Assembly: GCF_002795245.1 (NCBI RefSeq)
Contig: NZ_PGVG01000019.1
Location: forward strand, 1-64,000
Origin: Bradyrhizobium forestalis
GTDB taxonomy: Bacteria > Pseudomonadota > Alphaproteobacteria > Rhizobiales > Xanthobacteraceae
Direction: 5' to 3'
DNA: 64,000 nt
Shown here: piece after piece, positions 1 to 9,218 of the stretch
Layout of the letters: each line of letters starts with the position of its first letter
How positions within the stretch are numbered: the first letter of the stretch is position 1
Program-made: the position numbers and the translations under genes
The notes under the pieces: model-generated
Told to the model about the DNA's origin: nothing
Databases searched by the model: none
What the model saw: only the letters and a program-made list of their open reading frames with translations

Positions 1-60
1 GAAACCATCGCGCCGTTGAGCGATGATCCAACCGTCAGCCTCCCGGCTATTGCCAGCTGA
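1..60 (+). CDS. 3' end of a truncated-by-window coding region
   Basis: Frame 1 is open from base 1 to a TGA at 58-60 and would give the last 19 residues of a protein ending SLPAIAS. Nothing in so short a tail identifies a family. It may be a transposase end, given the debris that follows, but that is only a guess. Confidence 0.25.
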   Translation, partial: ETIAPLSDDPTVSLPAIAS

Positions 61-557
61 CCAGTCCGGCTCTTGCCGGCGAACGCGGTGTCCCACCGCC
101 AGTTACACCACGCTCAGGGACACGATCCTCAACACACGCGATGATTCTGGACGTGCATAACCGGGATTGCTTCGGCCACTCGCAATGCGCGTGTGGCAGG
201 GTCATTCTAATTGCGTTACGTGAATAGGGAGCTCAGTGATGGCCCTGTAATTTTGTCACTTGGATTTTTAATAAACACAAGGCGAACTACGCGCAGGCTC
301 GACAGAACCTGATCGATCACATCTCACGCTACAGTCACACTAAGGGCCTCGATTCCGTGTGGTTCATCCAAGGAGCGTCGACAGCTGTGGCGTTAGATGC
401 CACATCCGATGATACATGGACAAAAACGACAGACTTATTGTCAGAGGCTGGAGAGCGGTCAGCATGAAGGATGGTTGTCAAAAGAGGTCTGGGACTGCAA
501 CCCCCGCATCTAAGCCTTCACGCCTCACAAACTCTAATCGCAACGCAAAGCAAGAAA
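61..557. other. Gene-poor stretch, nothing recognised
   Basis: No open frame here has a convincing start, ribosome site or protein-like composition. It looks like decayed accessory DNA upstream of the small gene pair at 558-1018. Confidence 0.4.
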
Positions 558-686
558 ATGAGTTCATGGGACAGACTTAGCCCCGGCCAGTTCTTGGCTC
601 GAGTGGCATTTTCAGTCGCTATCACGGCCGCCGTTGTCGTCGGGACTTTCGTCGCAACCCGCTACATGGTGGGCTTTTATCGATGA
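558..686 (+). CDS. Small single-pass membrane protein (42 aa)
   Basis: The frame starts at an ATG (MSSWDRLSPGQF) and has one strongly hydrophobic segment at about residues 14-36 (VAFSVAITAAVVVGTF), followed by a short basic tail. This fits a small inner-membrane protein with one helix. Its TGA (684-686) overlaps the ATG of the next frame as ATGA, the usual sign of translational coupling, which is the main reason to think it is real. I do not recognise the family. A longer frame opens at 471, but its first 29 codons look non-coding. Confidence 0.45.
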   Translation: MSSWDRLSPGQFLARVAFSVAITAAVVVGTFVATRYMVGFYR

Positions 687-1018
687 TCACCACGCCCAGT
701 GCTCAAGCATTCCGGCCCGCGAGTGTTACGGAGACTCAATTCCGAGTGACTTAAAAACAGGATCTCCAATATTGCCAATGGTTCGGGACATGGAGTGTAG
801 GCGATGGGAAGGAACCTGACGATCTCGGGCGTATCGGAGAGATCGAAATCGACGAGTCGGCTGCGATCGCAGTCGAGCAGATTGGCGACGAGATCCCCGT
901 CATCATCGCGAGTGTTGTGGGCGTTCATTGTCAGGTAACGGCGGATCAGGCGCTTGAACTTTCTCGCGTCCTGGCTGTTGCCGCGAAGAATGCGGAGAAG
1001 TTCCGTGTCACCGGCTGA
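683..1018 (+). pseudogene. Small hypothetical gene with an in-frame stop at codon 24
   Basis: Reading from the ATG at 683 gives MITTPSAQAF..., then a TAA at 752-754, then the same frame stays open for 87 more codons to a TGA at 1016-1018. The distal part (for example DLGRIGEIEIDESAA and ADQALELSRVLAVAAKNAEK) is clearly protein-like, rich in charged helices and free of stops. The simplest reading is one 111-codon gene broken by a nonsense mutation, coupled by ATGA overlap to the membrane protein upstream. Family unknown. Readthrough or a second start after the stop cannot be excluded, but no ATG lies early in the distal part. Confidence 0.5.
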
Positions 1019-1768
1019 CTTGACAGATTTGCCGATCGGCGGACAGAAATCGCCGATTAGCCTTACGGTTTCGCCGATAGCTTAAAGCCAGCGGCGATAT
1101 TGTCTCGAGAAACCTGGATTGCACGCCTTGGCAGGTCAGCGGATGCCCTGGACGCTGAGGCAGATGGCTGTTGCGTAGAACAGCGCGACCCACTCGCCCT
1201 GGACAAGAACACCTGCGCAGATCAGGTCGGCGAACACGAGGACCGGAAGCGAGGCCCGGCAACGGAGGCTAACCCAGCCGGACCTCGCCGCCGCTGATCC
1301 CGGAGGGGATCGAGATGAAGTATCGCATAGAAAGCGTGCCGTTTTCCCTCTTACTTACGGATCGTTTCGCCGGAAAGCGCCGCTTGAGGTCGGCTAGGCT
1401 TCGGCAGTATCCGCCTCAACACGGACACCACGCATCCGAAGTCCCAGCAGCGCCAGCCTCGGCTGGGGCTTGGGCGCACACGGCGGCGGAGCTAGGCGGC
1501 CACGGGCGCGAGCTATGATCCGCAAGCCAAATCATGTTCGAGCTGATTCTGATAATGGCGGCAATCGGCCTCGCGACGGTCGAATCAATCGTCGGCTGGT
1601 TCGAGACCAAGGCCGTGCTTGAGCGAAGGCAACTCTCAGGCCAGTCAGCACGGCCTGACCCGTCACAGGACAGCGGATCATCATTTCTGACATATCGAAC
1701 TCGTGCTGCAACTAAGCCTATGCCATATATTTATGACAGCGCGCAGAGATGAGAAAGAGCGGCGTAGT
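1019..1768. other. Degenerate intergenic DNA with short GCCGAT repeats
   Basis: Bases 1028-1081 hold three near-repeats built on GCCGAT(C/T) (TTTGCCGATC, ATCGCCGATT, TTCGCCGATA). At 1315 an ATG with a very good ribosome site (GGAGGGGATCGAG) opens a 67-codon frame, MKYRIESVPF..., whose second half has low-complexity Ala/His composition; it may be a truncated gene start. A hydrophobic start-like stretch (MFELILIMAAIGLA) occurs at 1534. None is firm enough to call a gene. Confidence 0.3.
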
Positions 1769-1939
1769 ATGTTCCTGCTGCGGCGCCGGTTTTCGTCGCT
1801 TCGAATTATCATCACAGCCCGGGAAGAAGGCGAGTATCGCTGCCCGGCCTGTGATAGCTCGCTAGAGATTCTCGAGCGTAGCAAGCTGGTCTGCTACCGG
1901 CTCACCATTGAGCCGTCCACCAGGGCTATGCGCGATTAG
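1769..1939 (+). CDS. Possible small protein with one CxxC pair (56 aa)
   Basis: From ATG 1769 the product is MFLLRRRFSSLR..., with a single CPAC pair at about residues 23-26 and another Cys near the middle (KLVCYRL). It resembles the small zinc-ribbon-like proteins common in rhizobial accessory regions, but only half of a Cys4 site is present, so it may be a fragment. There is no clear ribosome site and no recognised family. Confidence 0.3.
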   Translation: MFLLRRRFSSLRIIITAREEGEYRCPACDSSLEILERSKLVCYRLTIEPSTRAMRD

Positions 1940-2289
1940 GACAAGGGCGCGTGCTTGCGTTTTGGTGGCTCGAGCCCTGCTATCCTGCTCGCACTATTGG
2001 CGTCCCTAGAGAGCTGTTAACAGAGGCCGCTTCAGCTGGCTTGCGCTCAGGGCTTGCCCACCGTTCGCCCTGGTCGCGGACAAAGCTGGTGGCTCGGCAT
2101 TCGCGGTTCCGGCACTTGCGCACGCGACCCTCACACCTCGGATTTCCGTTTTTGGCTGCGTCCGTCGCCGCTCGGTCGCGGGTGCGATATCAGGCAGTGC
2201 AATCACTATGATGGTGCGGCGAATGCCACTATCGGTCGGATAAGCAGTGAGGTGCGACCAGTAAGTCATTGATTGTTCTCAACCCGGGG
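1940..2289. other. No gene recognised
   Basis: Several overlapping open frames exist on both strands, as expected by chance in GC-rich DNA. None has protein-like composition or a start site. The stretch ends at the tRNA-Lys fragment. Confidence 0.4.
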
Positions 2290-2338
2290 CTGACTCTTAA
2301 TCAGCGGGTCCCAGGTTCGAGCCCTGGTGCGCCCACCA
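2290..2338 (+). tRNA. 3' half of tRNA-Lys(CTT), probable attachment-site scar
   Basis: The sequence gives a perfect anticodon stem-loop (GCTGA-CTCTTAA-TCAGC, anticodon CTT), variable loop, T arm (CCAGG-TTCGAGC-CCTGG), the 3' acceptor strand TGCGCCC, discriminator A and encoded CCA. The matching 5' acceptor strand and the D arm are absent: the upstream bases do not resemble a tRNA. Such 3' halves are the normal footprint of tyrosine-recombinase islands that enter at the anticodon or T arm of a tRNA gene. With the 3' end pointing right, the element that used it should lie to the left. Confidence 0.8.
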
Positions 2339-2952
2339 AAGGAAAATCCTTGTTTTCCAAGACGCGCGATATAGATCGAGAACAAAACGAGGCTCGTGTG
2401 ACGCTTTTTTTGTGGTCGTATGCTCGCGGTAGTAGAAAACTGTCTTTCGGCAGCAGTCTGGTGAAAGAGATACCTATCGATGGTTTCTTGACTGTCGTCT
2501 CGCGAACGTGTGTGTGGGTGAGAGTTTTTAGGCACGCCGCAACAAACGAACCGTTTGTTGAGAATCTAGAAAAACGAGTTTCTCAGACGCAATGAAAAAG
2601 AGTTGGTCTTGGACTCGCAAGCACGTTTCCTCTCTGAGAGTATTGAGCGTCAATCAATGGTGATTGAGAGAGGGAAACGCTGATGATTTGCAGTACTCTC
2701 GTCGATGAGGCGGGAAGTTTTTGTGCGCTGGCGATTCCCTATCGCGCGATGCGCGCGTCACTCTGTTGACAATCTCAATCCCGCCTTCCTGCGCTGACGC
2801 CGCAGATCGCGAATACATCTCTCGCTTGTAGCCTGGCATCGGATCCTAGCAATCGCGTCCTTGCTCGTCTCGAGCAGGGGCGAATGCGAAGCGCTGCCTG
2901 CTTCAAACTCCGCCGACCATTCATCGCAAGCCAATTCATGTGAGGTGACAGC
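2339..2952. other. Intergenic region upstream of sfnG, no gene seen
   Basis: No convincing gene. The last ~200 bases should hold the promoter of the sulfone cluster. A TTGACA at 2765-2770 could be a -35 element, but no good -10 follows it. Confidence 0.35.
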
Positions 2953-4059
2953 ATGACTACGAACAACGCCCCTATCAAATTTGCCTACTGGGTCCCGAAC
3001 GTCTCCGGGGGGCTTGTCATTTCCTCGATCGAGCAGCGAACGAGCTGGGACATCGACTATAATCGGAAGCTCGCGCAGATCGCGGAGAAGGCCGGCTTCG
3101 ACTACGCTTTGAGCCAGATTCGCTTCACCGCAGGTTATGGCGCCGATAACCAGCACGAATCTGTCAGCTTCTCGCATGCGCTGCTCGCCGCGACCGAAAA
3201 GCTCAAGGTGATTGCCGCGCTCCTTCCCGGGCCCTGGAACCCAGCCCTTGCTGCAAAGCAGATCGCAACGATCAGCCAGCTGACCAATGCCCGCGTGGCG
3301 GTCAACATCGTCTCGGGGTGGTTCCGTGGCGAATTTCACGCCATCGGCGAGCCCTGGCTCGATCACGACGAGCGCTACCGCCGCTCGGAAGAGTTCATCA
3401 ACGCGCTGCGCGGGACCTGGACGCAGGAGAGCTTCACCTTCAAGGGCGACTTCTATCGGTTCAACGACTACTCGCTGAAGCCGAAGCCGCTCGAACCGCT
3501 GCCGGAGATCTTCCAGGGTGGCTCCTCGCGCGCGGCCCGCGACATGGCGGCCCGGGTGTCTGATTGGTATTTTACCAACGGCAATACGCCGGACGGTCTG
3601 ACGGCACAGGTCAATGATATCAAGGCCAAGGAAAAGACCTTCGGCAAGAATTGGCGCACGAAGATTGGAATCAATGCATTCGGCATTGTCAGGCAAACCG
3701 AAAAGGAAGCCAAAGACGTTCTGCAGGAGATTCTTGACAAGGCGATTCCGGAAGCGGTTGGCGGTTTCCACCACGAAGTCCAGAATGCCGGCAATGCCAG
3801 CCCCGAGCGTGAAGGGAATTGGGCCAAATCCACCTTCCAGGATCTCGTTCAATACAACGATGGCTTCCGCACCAACCTGATCGGCACGCCGCAACAGGTC
3901 GCCGAACGCGTCATTGAACTAAAGCGTGCCGGTGCCGACCTGATCCTGCTCGGCTTCCTGCATTTCCAGGAGGAGGTCGAATACTTCGGTAAGCACGTGA
4001 TCCCGCTGGTCCGCGAGCTTGAAGCAAGCCGATCGCCGCGCGTTCAGGCGGCGGAATAG
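2953..4059 (+). CDS. sfnG: FMNH2-dependent dimethylsulfone monooxygenase
   Basis: This 368-aa protein of the bacterial luciferase-like flavin monooxygenase superfamily closely matches the SfnG pattern: an N-terminal FAYWVPNVSGGLVIS strand, DIDYNRKLAQIAEKAGFDYAL, a RFTAGYGADNQHES loop, NIVSGWFRGEF and the late FQGGSSRAARD segment. Family members oxidise dimethylsulfone with FMNH2 and O2 to methanesulfinate, allowing sulfur to be taken from organosulfur compounds. The length is normal for the family and the ATG follows an intergenic region with GTGAGGTGACAGC. The importer genes start 20 bp downstream, so it probably leads one operon. Substrate is inferred from similarity; other sulfones or sulfonates are possible. 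Confidence 0.85.
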   Translation: MTTNNAPIKFAYWVPNVSGGLVISSIEQRTSWDIDYNRKLAQIAEKAGFDYALSQIRFTAGYGADNQHESVSFSHALLAATEKLKVIAALLPGPWNPALAAKQIATISQLTNARVAVNIVSGWFRGEFHAIGEPWLDHDERYRRSEEFINALRGTWTQESFTFKGDFYRFNDYSLKPKPLEPLPEIFQGGSSRAARDMAARVSDWYFTNGNTPDGLTAQVNDIKAKEKTFGKNWRTKIGINAFGIVRQTEKEAKDVLQEILDKAIPEAVGGFHHEVQNAGNASPEREGNWAKSTFQDLVQYNDGFRTNLIGTPQQVAERVIELKRAGADLILLGFLHFQEEVEYFGKHVIPLVRELEASRSPRVQAAE

Positions 4060-4078
4060 CAGGGGGGCGGGGCGACAC

Positions 4079-4999
4079 ATGAGCCTGGTTGCGACATCGG
4101 GCGGCGACGCCCTAGTCCTGGCGCGCACGCACGAGCGCGCTGCCGAGGCCGCCCGGGAGGCGGAGGCGGCGCCTCCCGCGGCCGAGGCGGCGCTGGTGGG
4201 CGGCGCCCCCGTGCCAGTCCTGCAACTTGAGGGAATCTCGCTGAGCTTTGGCGGGATCACTGCGCTCGACGGCATTGATCTTGCGGTTGCGAACGGCGAG
4301 ATCCGCGCCATCATCGGCCCCAACGGTGCCGGCAAAAGTTCTCTGCTCAACGTCGTCAGCGGGCTCTACCGTCCCGATCGGGGCATGGTGCGGCTCGGTA
4401 GCGAACGGTTCGCCCATGTGCCGACCTCGCGCCTTGCGGCGCTTGGCGTGGCGCGCACGTTCCAGAACCTTGCCCTGTTCAAGGGTCTGCCGGTGCTTGA
4501 CAACGTCATCACGGGCTTTGTGCACCGGAGGCGGGCCGGCTTCGTGCGGCAAATTCTGTCGACGCCGCAGGCGCGTCGCGAGGAGGCCGAAAGTCGCGCG
4601 GCTTCCGAGGACGTGATCGCGTTTCTTCACCTCGACGCGGTCAAGCATCAACTCGCGGGCGGGCTCCCATACGGCGTCCAGAAGCGGGTGGAGCTGGCGA
4701 GAGCGCTTGTCGCGCGTCCGCAGCTGTTGCTGCTCGACGAGCCGCTCGCCGGCGTGACGCTGGGCGAGAAGCAGGAATTGGCGGCGCACATAAGCAATAC
4801 GCGCGACGCGTATGGCACCACCATCGTCCTGATCGAGCACGATATCGGCGTCGTCATGGGTCTCTCCGATCGGATCGCGGTTCTCGACTACGGCCGCAAG
4901 ATTGCCGACGGCACACCGGATGAGGTGCGGTCGGACCAGGCGGTCATCGACGCCTATCTCGGCGTGGCTCATGAGGGTGAGACGGAGCTCGTGGTCTGA
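4079..4999 (+). CDS. ABC importer ATPase, LivG type, with N-terminal extension
   Basis: A 306-aa nucleotide-binding subunit of the branched-chain amino-acid (HAAT) importer family. Walker A GPNGAGKSS lies at residues 80-88, the signature is LPYGVQKRVELARAL (V replaces the usual Q), and the Walker B is LLLLDEPLAG followed by a switch His. An unusual Ala/Glu-rich stretch of about 45 residues precedes the ATPase fold, so the chosen ATG (after GGGGGGCGGGGCG) could be too early; no better start with a ribosome site was seen. Its TGA overlaps the next ATG as TGATG. With sfnG upstream, the likely cargo is an organosulfur compound rather than an amino acid (inference). Confidence 0.85.
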   Translation: MSLVATSGGDALVLARTHERAAEAAREAEAAPPAAEAALVGGAPVPVLQLEGISLSFGGITALDGIDLAVANGEIRAIIGPNGAGKSSLLNVVSGLYRPDRGMVRLGSERFAHVPTSRLAALGVARTFQNLALFKGLPVLDNVITGFVHRRRAGFVRQILSTPQARREEAESRAASEDVIAFLHLDAVKHQLAGGLPYGVQKRVELARALVARPQLLLLDEPLAGVTLGEKQELAAHISNTRDAYGTTIVLIEHDIGVVMGLSDRIAVLDYGRKIADGTPDEVRSDQAVIDAYLGVAHEGETELVV

Positions 5000-5889
5000 T
5001 GTTCGACTACCAGTTCTTCATCGAGGTTCTCGTCGGCGGGCTGTTGTCCGGCGTCATGTACTCGCTGGTCGCGATCGGCTTCGTGCTGATCTACAAGACA
5101 TCAGGCGTCCTCAACTTCGCGCAAGGCGCGATGCTCTTGTTCGCGGCGCTCACCTTTGTGAGCCTGGTCGAGCGCGGCGTGCCGTTCTGGTTGGCCCTCT
5201 CCGCCACACTGGTGATTATGGTCGTGCTCGGCATCACCGTCGAACGCACAGTGCTGCGGCCGCTCGTCAACCAGTCGCCGATGACATTGTTCATGGCGAC
5301 GCTTGGCCTGTCCTATATCATCGAGGGCGCCGCGCAGCTGTTATGGGGCACACAGGTCCACGGCCTCGATCTCGGCATCGACGACGTTCCGTTCGAGGTC
5401 GGTGGCGTCCTGATCAGTCAGTTCGACCTGTTCGCGGCGGCGATCGCGGGCACGCTGGTCACAACCTTTGCGCTGTTCTTCCGTTACACCCGAACAGGCC
5501 TGGCGTTCCGCGCGGTCGCGGACGACCAGTTCGCCGCGTTGGCGGTCGGACTCCGCCTGCCTCGCGTGTGGGCGGCGGTGTGGACCGCGGCCGGAATCGT
5601 CGCGCTGGTCGCGGGCTTGTTGTGGGGGGCGCGCCTTGGCGTGCAGTTCTCACTATCGCTCGTCGTGCTCAAGGCGCTGCCAGTGCTGGTGCTTGGCGGC
5701 TTCGATTCGGTCGCGGGCGCCATCGTCGGAGGCCTCCTGATCGGTGCAATCGAGAAGCTGGCCGAGGTCTACGTCGGCCCGTTGTTCGGCGGCGGCATCG
5801 TGGCCTGGGCGGCCTATGTGGTCGCGCTCGGGTTCCTCTTGGTGCGTCCGTCCGGGCTGTTCGGCCAGAAACTGGTGGAAAGGGTCTGA
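4999..5889 (+). CDS. ABC importer permease, LivH type
   Basis: A 296-aa very hydrophobic protein starting FDYQFFIEVLVGGLLSGVMY, with about eight membrane segments and the LivH-family signature GFVLIYKTSGVLNFAQGAM near residues 27-46. It is one of the two integral subunits of a HAAT-type importer. Translation is coupled to the ATPase upstream (TGATG), and the second permease begins 4 bp after its stop. The length is typical. Confidence 0.88.
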   Translation: MFDYQFFIEVLVGGLLSGVMYSLVAIGFVLIYKTSGVLNFAQGAMLLFAALTFVSLVERGVPFWLALSATLVIMVVLGITVERTVLRPLVNQSPMTLFMATLGLSYIIEGAAQLLWGTQVHGLDLGIDDVPFEVGGVLISQFDLFAAAIAGTLVTTFALFFRYTRTGLAFRAVADDQFAALAVGLRLPRVWAAVWTAAGIVALVAGLLWGARLGVQFSLSLVVLKALPVLVLGGFDSVAGAIVGGLLIGAIEKLAEVYVGPLFGGGIVAWAAYVVALGFLLVRPSGLFGQKLVERV

Positions 5890-5893
5890 GCCG

Positions 5894-6955
5894 ATGACGA
5901 CAGCTGCTCACCCTGTTGCCGGGCGCCGGCTCACAGCTAATCATCTCGGCATCGCGGTTCTTCTGACCGCAGCCTATGGCGTCATTCCCTTCGCAGGCTC
6001 CGATTACCTGCTCGATGCCGTCCTGACGCCGTTCCTTGCGCTCGCGCTTGCCGCCTTGGGCCTCAATCTGCTCACCGGCTATGCCGGCCAGGTGTCGCTC
6101 GGGTCGGCCGCCTTTCTCGCGGTCGGCGCCTATGCCGCCTACAATTTCAACCTGCGTGTGCACGAATTGCCGTTCCTGGTGAGCCTTGTGGCCGCGGGCC
6201 GTGTGGCGGCGGCAGTCGGGGTGGGTTTCGGCCTGCCCAGCCTTCGGCTGCGGGGCTTCTACCTCGCGGTCTCGACGCTCGCGGCGCAGTTCTTCGTGCA
6301 GTGGGCGCTCACCAAGTTCGGCTGGTTTTCGAACGACAGTCCCTCCGGCGTGATCGACGCGCCACCGCTGGCAGTGGCGGGCATCACCTTTTCGGGCGCG
6401 GTCGGGCGCTACCTCTTCTCACTCACCGTCGTCGTCATCTCGACGCTGCTCGCGATCCGGCTGCTGCGCTCACAGGTCGGGCGGAATTTCATTGCGTTGC
6501 GCGACAATGAGACGGCGGCCAAGGTTATCGGCGTGCCGCTGCTCCGCACCAAGCTGCTCGCGTTTGGGGTGTCCTCGTTTATCGTCGGGATCGCTGGGGT
6601 ATTGTGGGCCTTCGCCTACTTGCGCACGGTGGAGCCCGCCGGGTTCAACCTGGATCGTTCGTTCGGGATTCTCTTCATCATTATCATCGGCGGGCTGGCC
6701 TCGATCCGGGGTGCGGTTCTCGGTGCGGCATTCATGGTCGTATTTCCGCTCCTGCTTTCGCGCCTTGGCGCTGCGCTTCTCGGCGACATCTTCAATTCCG
6801 GTGTGCTCGAGATGAGCCAGCGCATCGTGATCGGTGCGCTCATCATTGGCCTGTTGATCGCGGAACCGCGCGGCTTGATCGCGCTGGTCGACCGCCTCGC
6901 GGAGCCGATCTTGCGGCGGTTTTCTCGTCCGCTTTCCCGCTCCACCCAGTCTTGA
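5894..6955 (+). CDS. ABC importer permease, LivM type
   Basis: A 353-aa membrane protein from ATG 5894. It carries the LivM hallmark LNLLTGYAGQVSLGSAAFL near residue 60 and the cytoplasmic EAA-like loop around residues 200-225 (ALRDNETAAKVIGVPLLRTK). It forms the heterodimeric channel with the LivH-type subunit. The frame remains open upstream of this ATG, but that part overlaps the preceding permease in another frame and is not coding. Confidence 0.87.
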   Translation: MTTAAHPVAGRRLTANHLGIAVLLTAAYGVIPFAGSDYLLDAVLTPFLALALAALGLNLLTGYAGQVSLGSAAFLAVGAYAAYNFNLRVHELPFLVSLVAAGRVAAAVGVGFGLPSLRLRGFYLAVSTLAAQFFVQWALTKFGWFSNDSPSGVIDAPPLAVAGITFSGAVGRYLFSLTVVVISTLLAIRLLRSQVGRNFIALRDNETAAKVIGVPLLRTKLLAFGVSSFIVGIAGVLWAFAYLRTVEPAGFNLDRSFGILFIIIIGGLASIRGAVLGAAFMVVFPLLLSRLGAALLGDIFNSGVLEMSQRIVIGALIIGLLIAEPRGLIALVDRLAEPILRRFSRPLSRSTQS

Positions 6956-6984
6956 AAAGTCTCTCGAACCAAAGGACAAACGTC

Positions 6985-8313
6985 ATGCGTCTATCAAGAT
7001 CTCTTCGGGCTGCGGCGCTCGCCGCCGCCATTGCCGTCGGAACTGTGCTGCCGGGCCACGCCGATGAGCAGTTCTTCCCGTTGCAGAGCTACCGGGTCGG
7101 TCCGTACGCAGCGGGCGGCACCGGCTTCTTCGGCGGCTTCATTGACTATCTGAACCTCATCAATATCCGCGACGGCGGCGTCAACGGCGTCAAGCTGACC
7201 TGGGAGGAGGGCGAGACGCAGTATGAGGTCGAGCGCGGCGTCGAAGTCTATGAACGGTTGAAAAGCCATACGGGCGTCGCCGCCTGGAATCCGCTTTCCG
7301 TCGGCATCGCCTATGCGATGATCGATCGCATCACCAAGGACAAGGTACCGCTGATCACCGTCAACCACGGCCGCACCGATTCGACCGACGGCCGCGTATT
7401 CCCTTACGTGTTTCCCTTGCTGCTCAATCCATACAGCGAGACGTCCGGCATCGTGAACTACGTTGCCTCGCGCGAGGGGGGCGCCGACAAGCTCAAGGGC
7501 AAGAAGATCGTCGTGCTCTATCACGGCTCGCCGTACGGCAAGGAGACGATCCCGATCTATAAGCTGCTCGCCGACAAGTATGGCTTCTCTCTCGAGCAGA
7601 TCGAGGTGCCGCATCCCGGCAACGAACAGCAGTCGCAGTGGCTCTCGATTCGGCGCGCCAAGCCGGACTATGTGGTGCTGCGTGGCTGGGGCGTGATGAA
7701 CCCGGTGGCGCTGAAGACGGCGCAGAAGGTCGGCTTCCCGGTCGATCACATCATCGGCAATGTCTGGTCGAATTCGGAAGAGGACGTCATTCCCGCAGGC
7801 GATGCGGCCAAGGGCTATGTCGCGATCACGACGCAGGCGTCCGGCGCCGAATACCCGGTCCTGCAGGAGGTCATCAAGACCGTGTACGGTGCAGGCAAGG
7901 GAAATCTCGAGGACAAGAAGCGGATCGGCAGCGTCTATCACAACCTCGGCATCGTCAACGGCATCCTCAATGTTGAGGCGATCCGGATCGCGCAGCAGAA
8001 GTTCGGCAAAAGGACGCTCACCGGCGACGAGGTGCGCTGGGGCTTCGAACATCTGCAGCTCGACCCCGCGCGGGTCGAGGCGCTGGGTGCCAAGGGCCTG
8101 TTCCATTCCATCAACGTGACCTGGGACAATCACGAGGGTGATGGTCGCGTGACCTTCCAGCAGTGGGAGGGCACCAAGTGGAAGGTGGTGTCGGATTGGA
8201 TCGCACCCGACTGGGCGTTCCTGCGCCCAATCATCGAGAAATCGGCGGCGGCTTATGCCGCTGAGCACAATATCAAGATCCGTACGTCCGACGACCCACC
8301 GGTCAGCCAGTAG
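6985..8313 (+). CDS. Periplasmic substrate-binding protein, Leu/Ile/Val-binding family
   Basis: A 442-aa exported protein. The first 26 residues (MRLSRSLRAAALAAAIAVG...GHA) form a typical signal peptide cleaved after a GHA-like site. The mature part shows type I periplasmic binding features: KGKKIVVLYHGSPYGKETI and RRAKPDYVVLRGWGVMNPVAL. The family is often called 'ABC transporter substrate-binding protein' with no defined ligand. It sits between permease and second ATPase genes of the same importer. The start ATG follows ACCAAAGGACAAACGTC. Confidence 0.87.
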   Translation: MRLSRSLRAAALAAAIAVGTVLPGHADEQFFPLQSYRVGPYAAGGTGFFGGFIDYLNLINIRDGGVNGVKLTWEEGETQYEVERGVEVYERLKSHTGVAAWNPLSVGIAYAMIDRITKDKVPLITVNHGRTDSTDGRVFPYVFPLLLNPYSETSGIVNYVASREGGADKLKGKKIVVLYHGSPYGKETIPIYKLLADKYGFSLEQIEVPHPGNEQQSQWLSIRRAKPDYVVLRGWGVMNPVALKTAQKVGFPVDHIIGNVWSNSEEDVIPAGDAAKGYVAITTQASGAEYPVLQEVIKTVYGAGKGNLEDKKRIGSVYHNLGIVNGILNVEAIRIAQQKFGKRTLTGDEVRWGFEHLQLDPARVEALGAKGLFHSINVTWDNHEGDGRVTFQQWEGTKWKVVSDWIAPDWAFLRPIIEKSAAAYAAEHNIKIRTSDDPPVSQ

Positions 8314-8379
8314 CAGCATTCGAGACGGCTTGGGAGCGGGCAACGCCCGCTCTCGTCCTAGAAAACCCGGAGCATCGCA

Positions 8380-9183
8380 ATGAGCGATCTTCTTGTGCTT
8401 GAAGGTCTGGCTGCGACCTACAACCATGCCATTCGCGCGCTGTCGGACGTCTCGCTCACGGTGCGACGAGGCGAGATCGTTGCGCTGCTTGGCGCCAATG
8501 GCGCCGGTAAGTCGACGACGCTGAAAGCGGTCTCCAATCTGTTGCATGCTGAGCGTGGCCAGCTCACTCGTGGCCGCATCGTGTTCGACGGGCGCGATGC
8601 GACTTCGCTCCCCTCGGCCAAACTGGTTCGTCTGGGCCTGGTCCCGGTGCTGGAGGGCCGCCACTGCTTTCGTGCGCTTAACGTCGAGGAGAACCTCGTC
8701 GCCGGCGGCATTGGAGGCGGTTTGTCGCGACGCGAAATCGCGGCAGGGCTTGAGCGAGTCTACACATTGTTTCCGCGTCTGAAAGAGCGCCGGCGGTCCG
8801 CCTCGGGCCTCACCTCGGGTGGCGAGCAGCAGATGTCGGCGATCGGTCGCGCCTTGATGGCGCGCCCGCGACTGTTGGTGCTGGACGAGCCGTCGATGGG
8901 CCTGGCCCCCCTCGTGGTCGAGACGATCTTCAGCACCTTGAAGGGGCTTAACCGTGAGGAGGGATTGTCGATCCTGGTCGCCGAGCAGAACTCGACGGTG
9001 GCACTGCGCTACGCTGACCGCGCCGCCGTGCTCGACGCCGGATCGACGGTGCTGGCGGGCGACGCCGCGGACTTGCGCGGGCGCGCCGAGATCAAGGCGC
9101 TCTATCTCGGAAGTCCCGGGGAGAGCGCAGCCCATCTTGCCGCATTGCGCCGCCCGTCGCCCGCCGATCATGCGGCCGCTTGA
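8380..9183 (+). CDS. ABC importer ATPase, LivF type
   Basis: A 267-aa second ATPase of the importer. Walker A GANGAGKST is at residues 38-46, the signature is LTSGGEQQMSAIGRAL (T where most have L-S), and Walker B is LLVLDEPSMGLAP. It completes the set G-H-M-binding protein-F. It lies 66 bp after the binding-protein gene and 35 bp before the dehydrogenase gene, consistent with one transcript. Confidence 0.87.
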   Translation: MSDLLVLEGLAATYNHAIRALSDVSLTVRRGEIVALLGANGAGKSTTLKAVSNLLHAERGQLTRGRIVFDGRDATSLPSAKLVRLGLVPVLEGRHCFRALNVEENLVAGGIGGGLSRREIAAGLERVYTLFPRLKERRRSASGLTSGGEQQMSAIGRALMARPRLLVLDEPSMGLAPLVVETIFSTLKGLNREEGLSILVAEQNSTVALRYADRAAVLDAGSTVLAGDAADLRGRAEIKALYLGSPGESAAHLAALRRPSPADHAAA

Positions 9184-9218
9184 AAACAGCTTCATCCGAT
9201 AGAAAGAGGAGAATACCC

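Noticed and set aside
2269..2595. 108-codon plus-strand gene over the tRNA-Lys fragment
   Set aside because: Its first 25 codons simply translate the tRNA sequence and the rest has no protein-like features.
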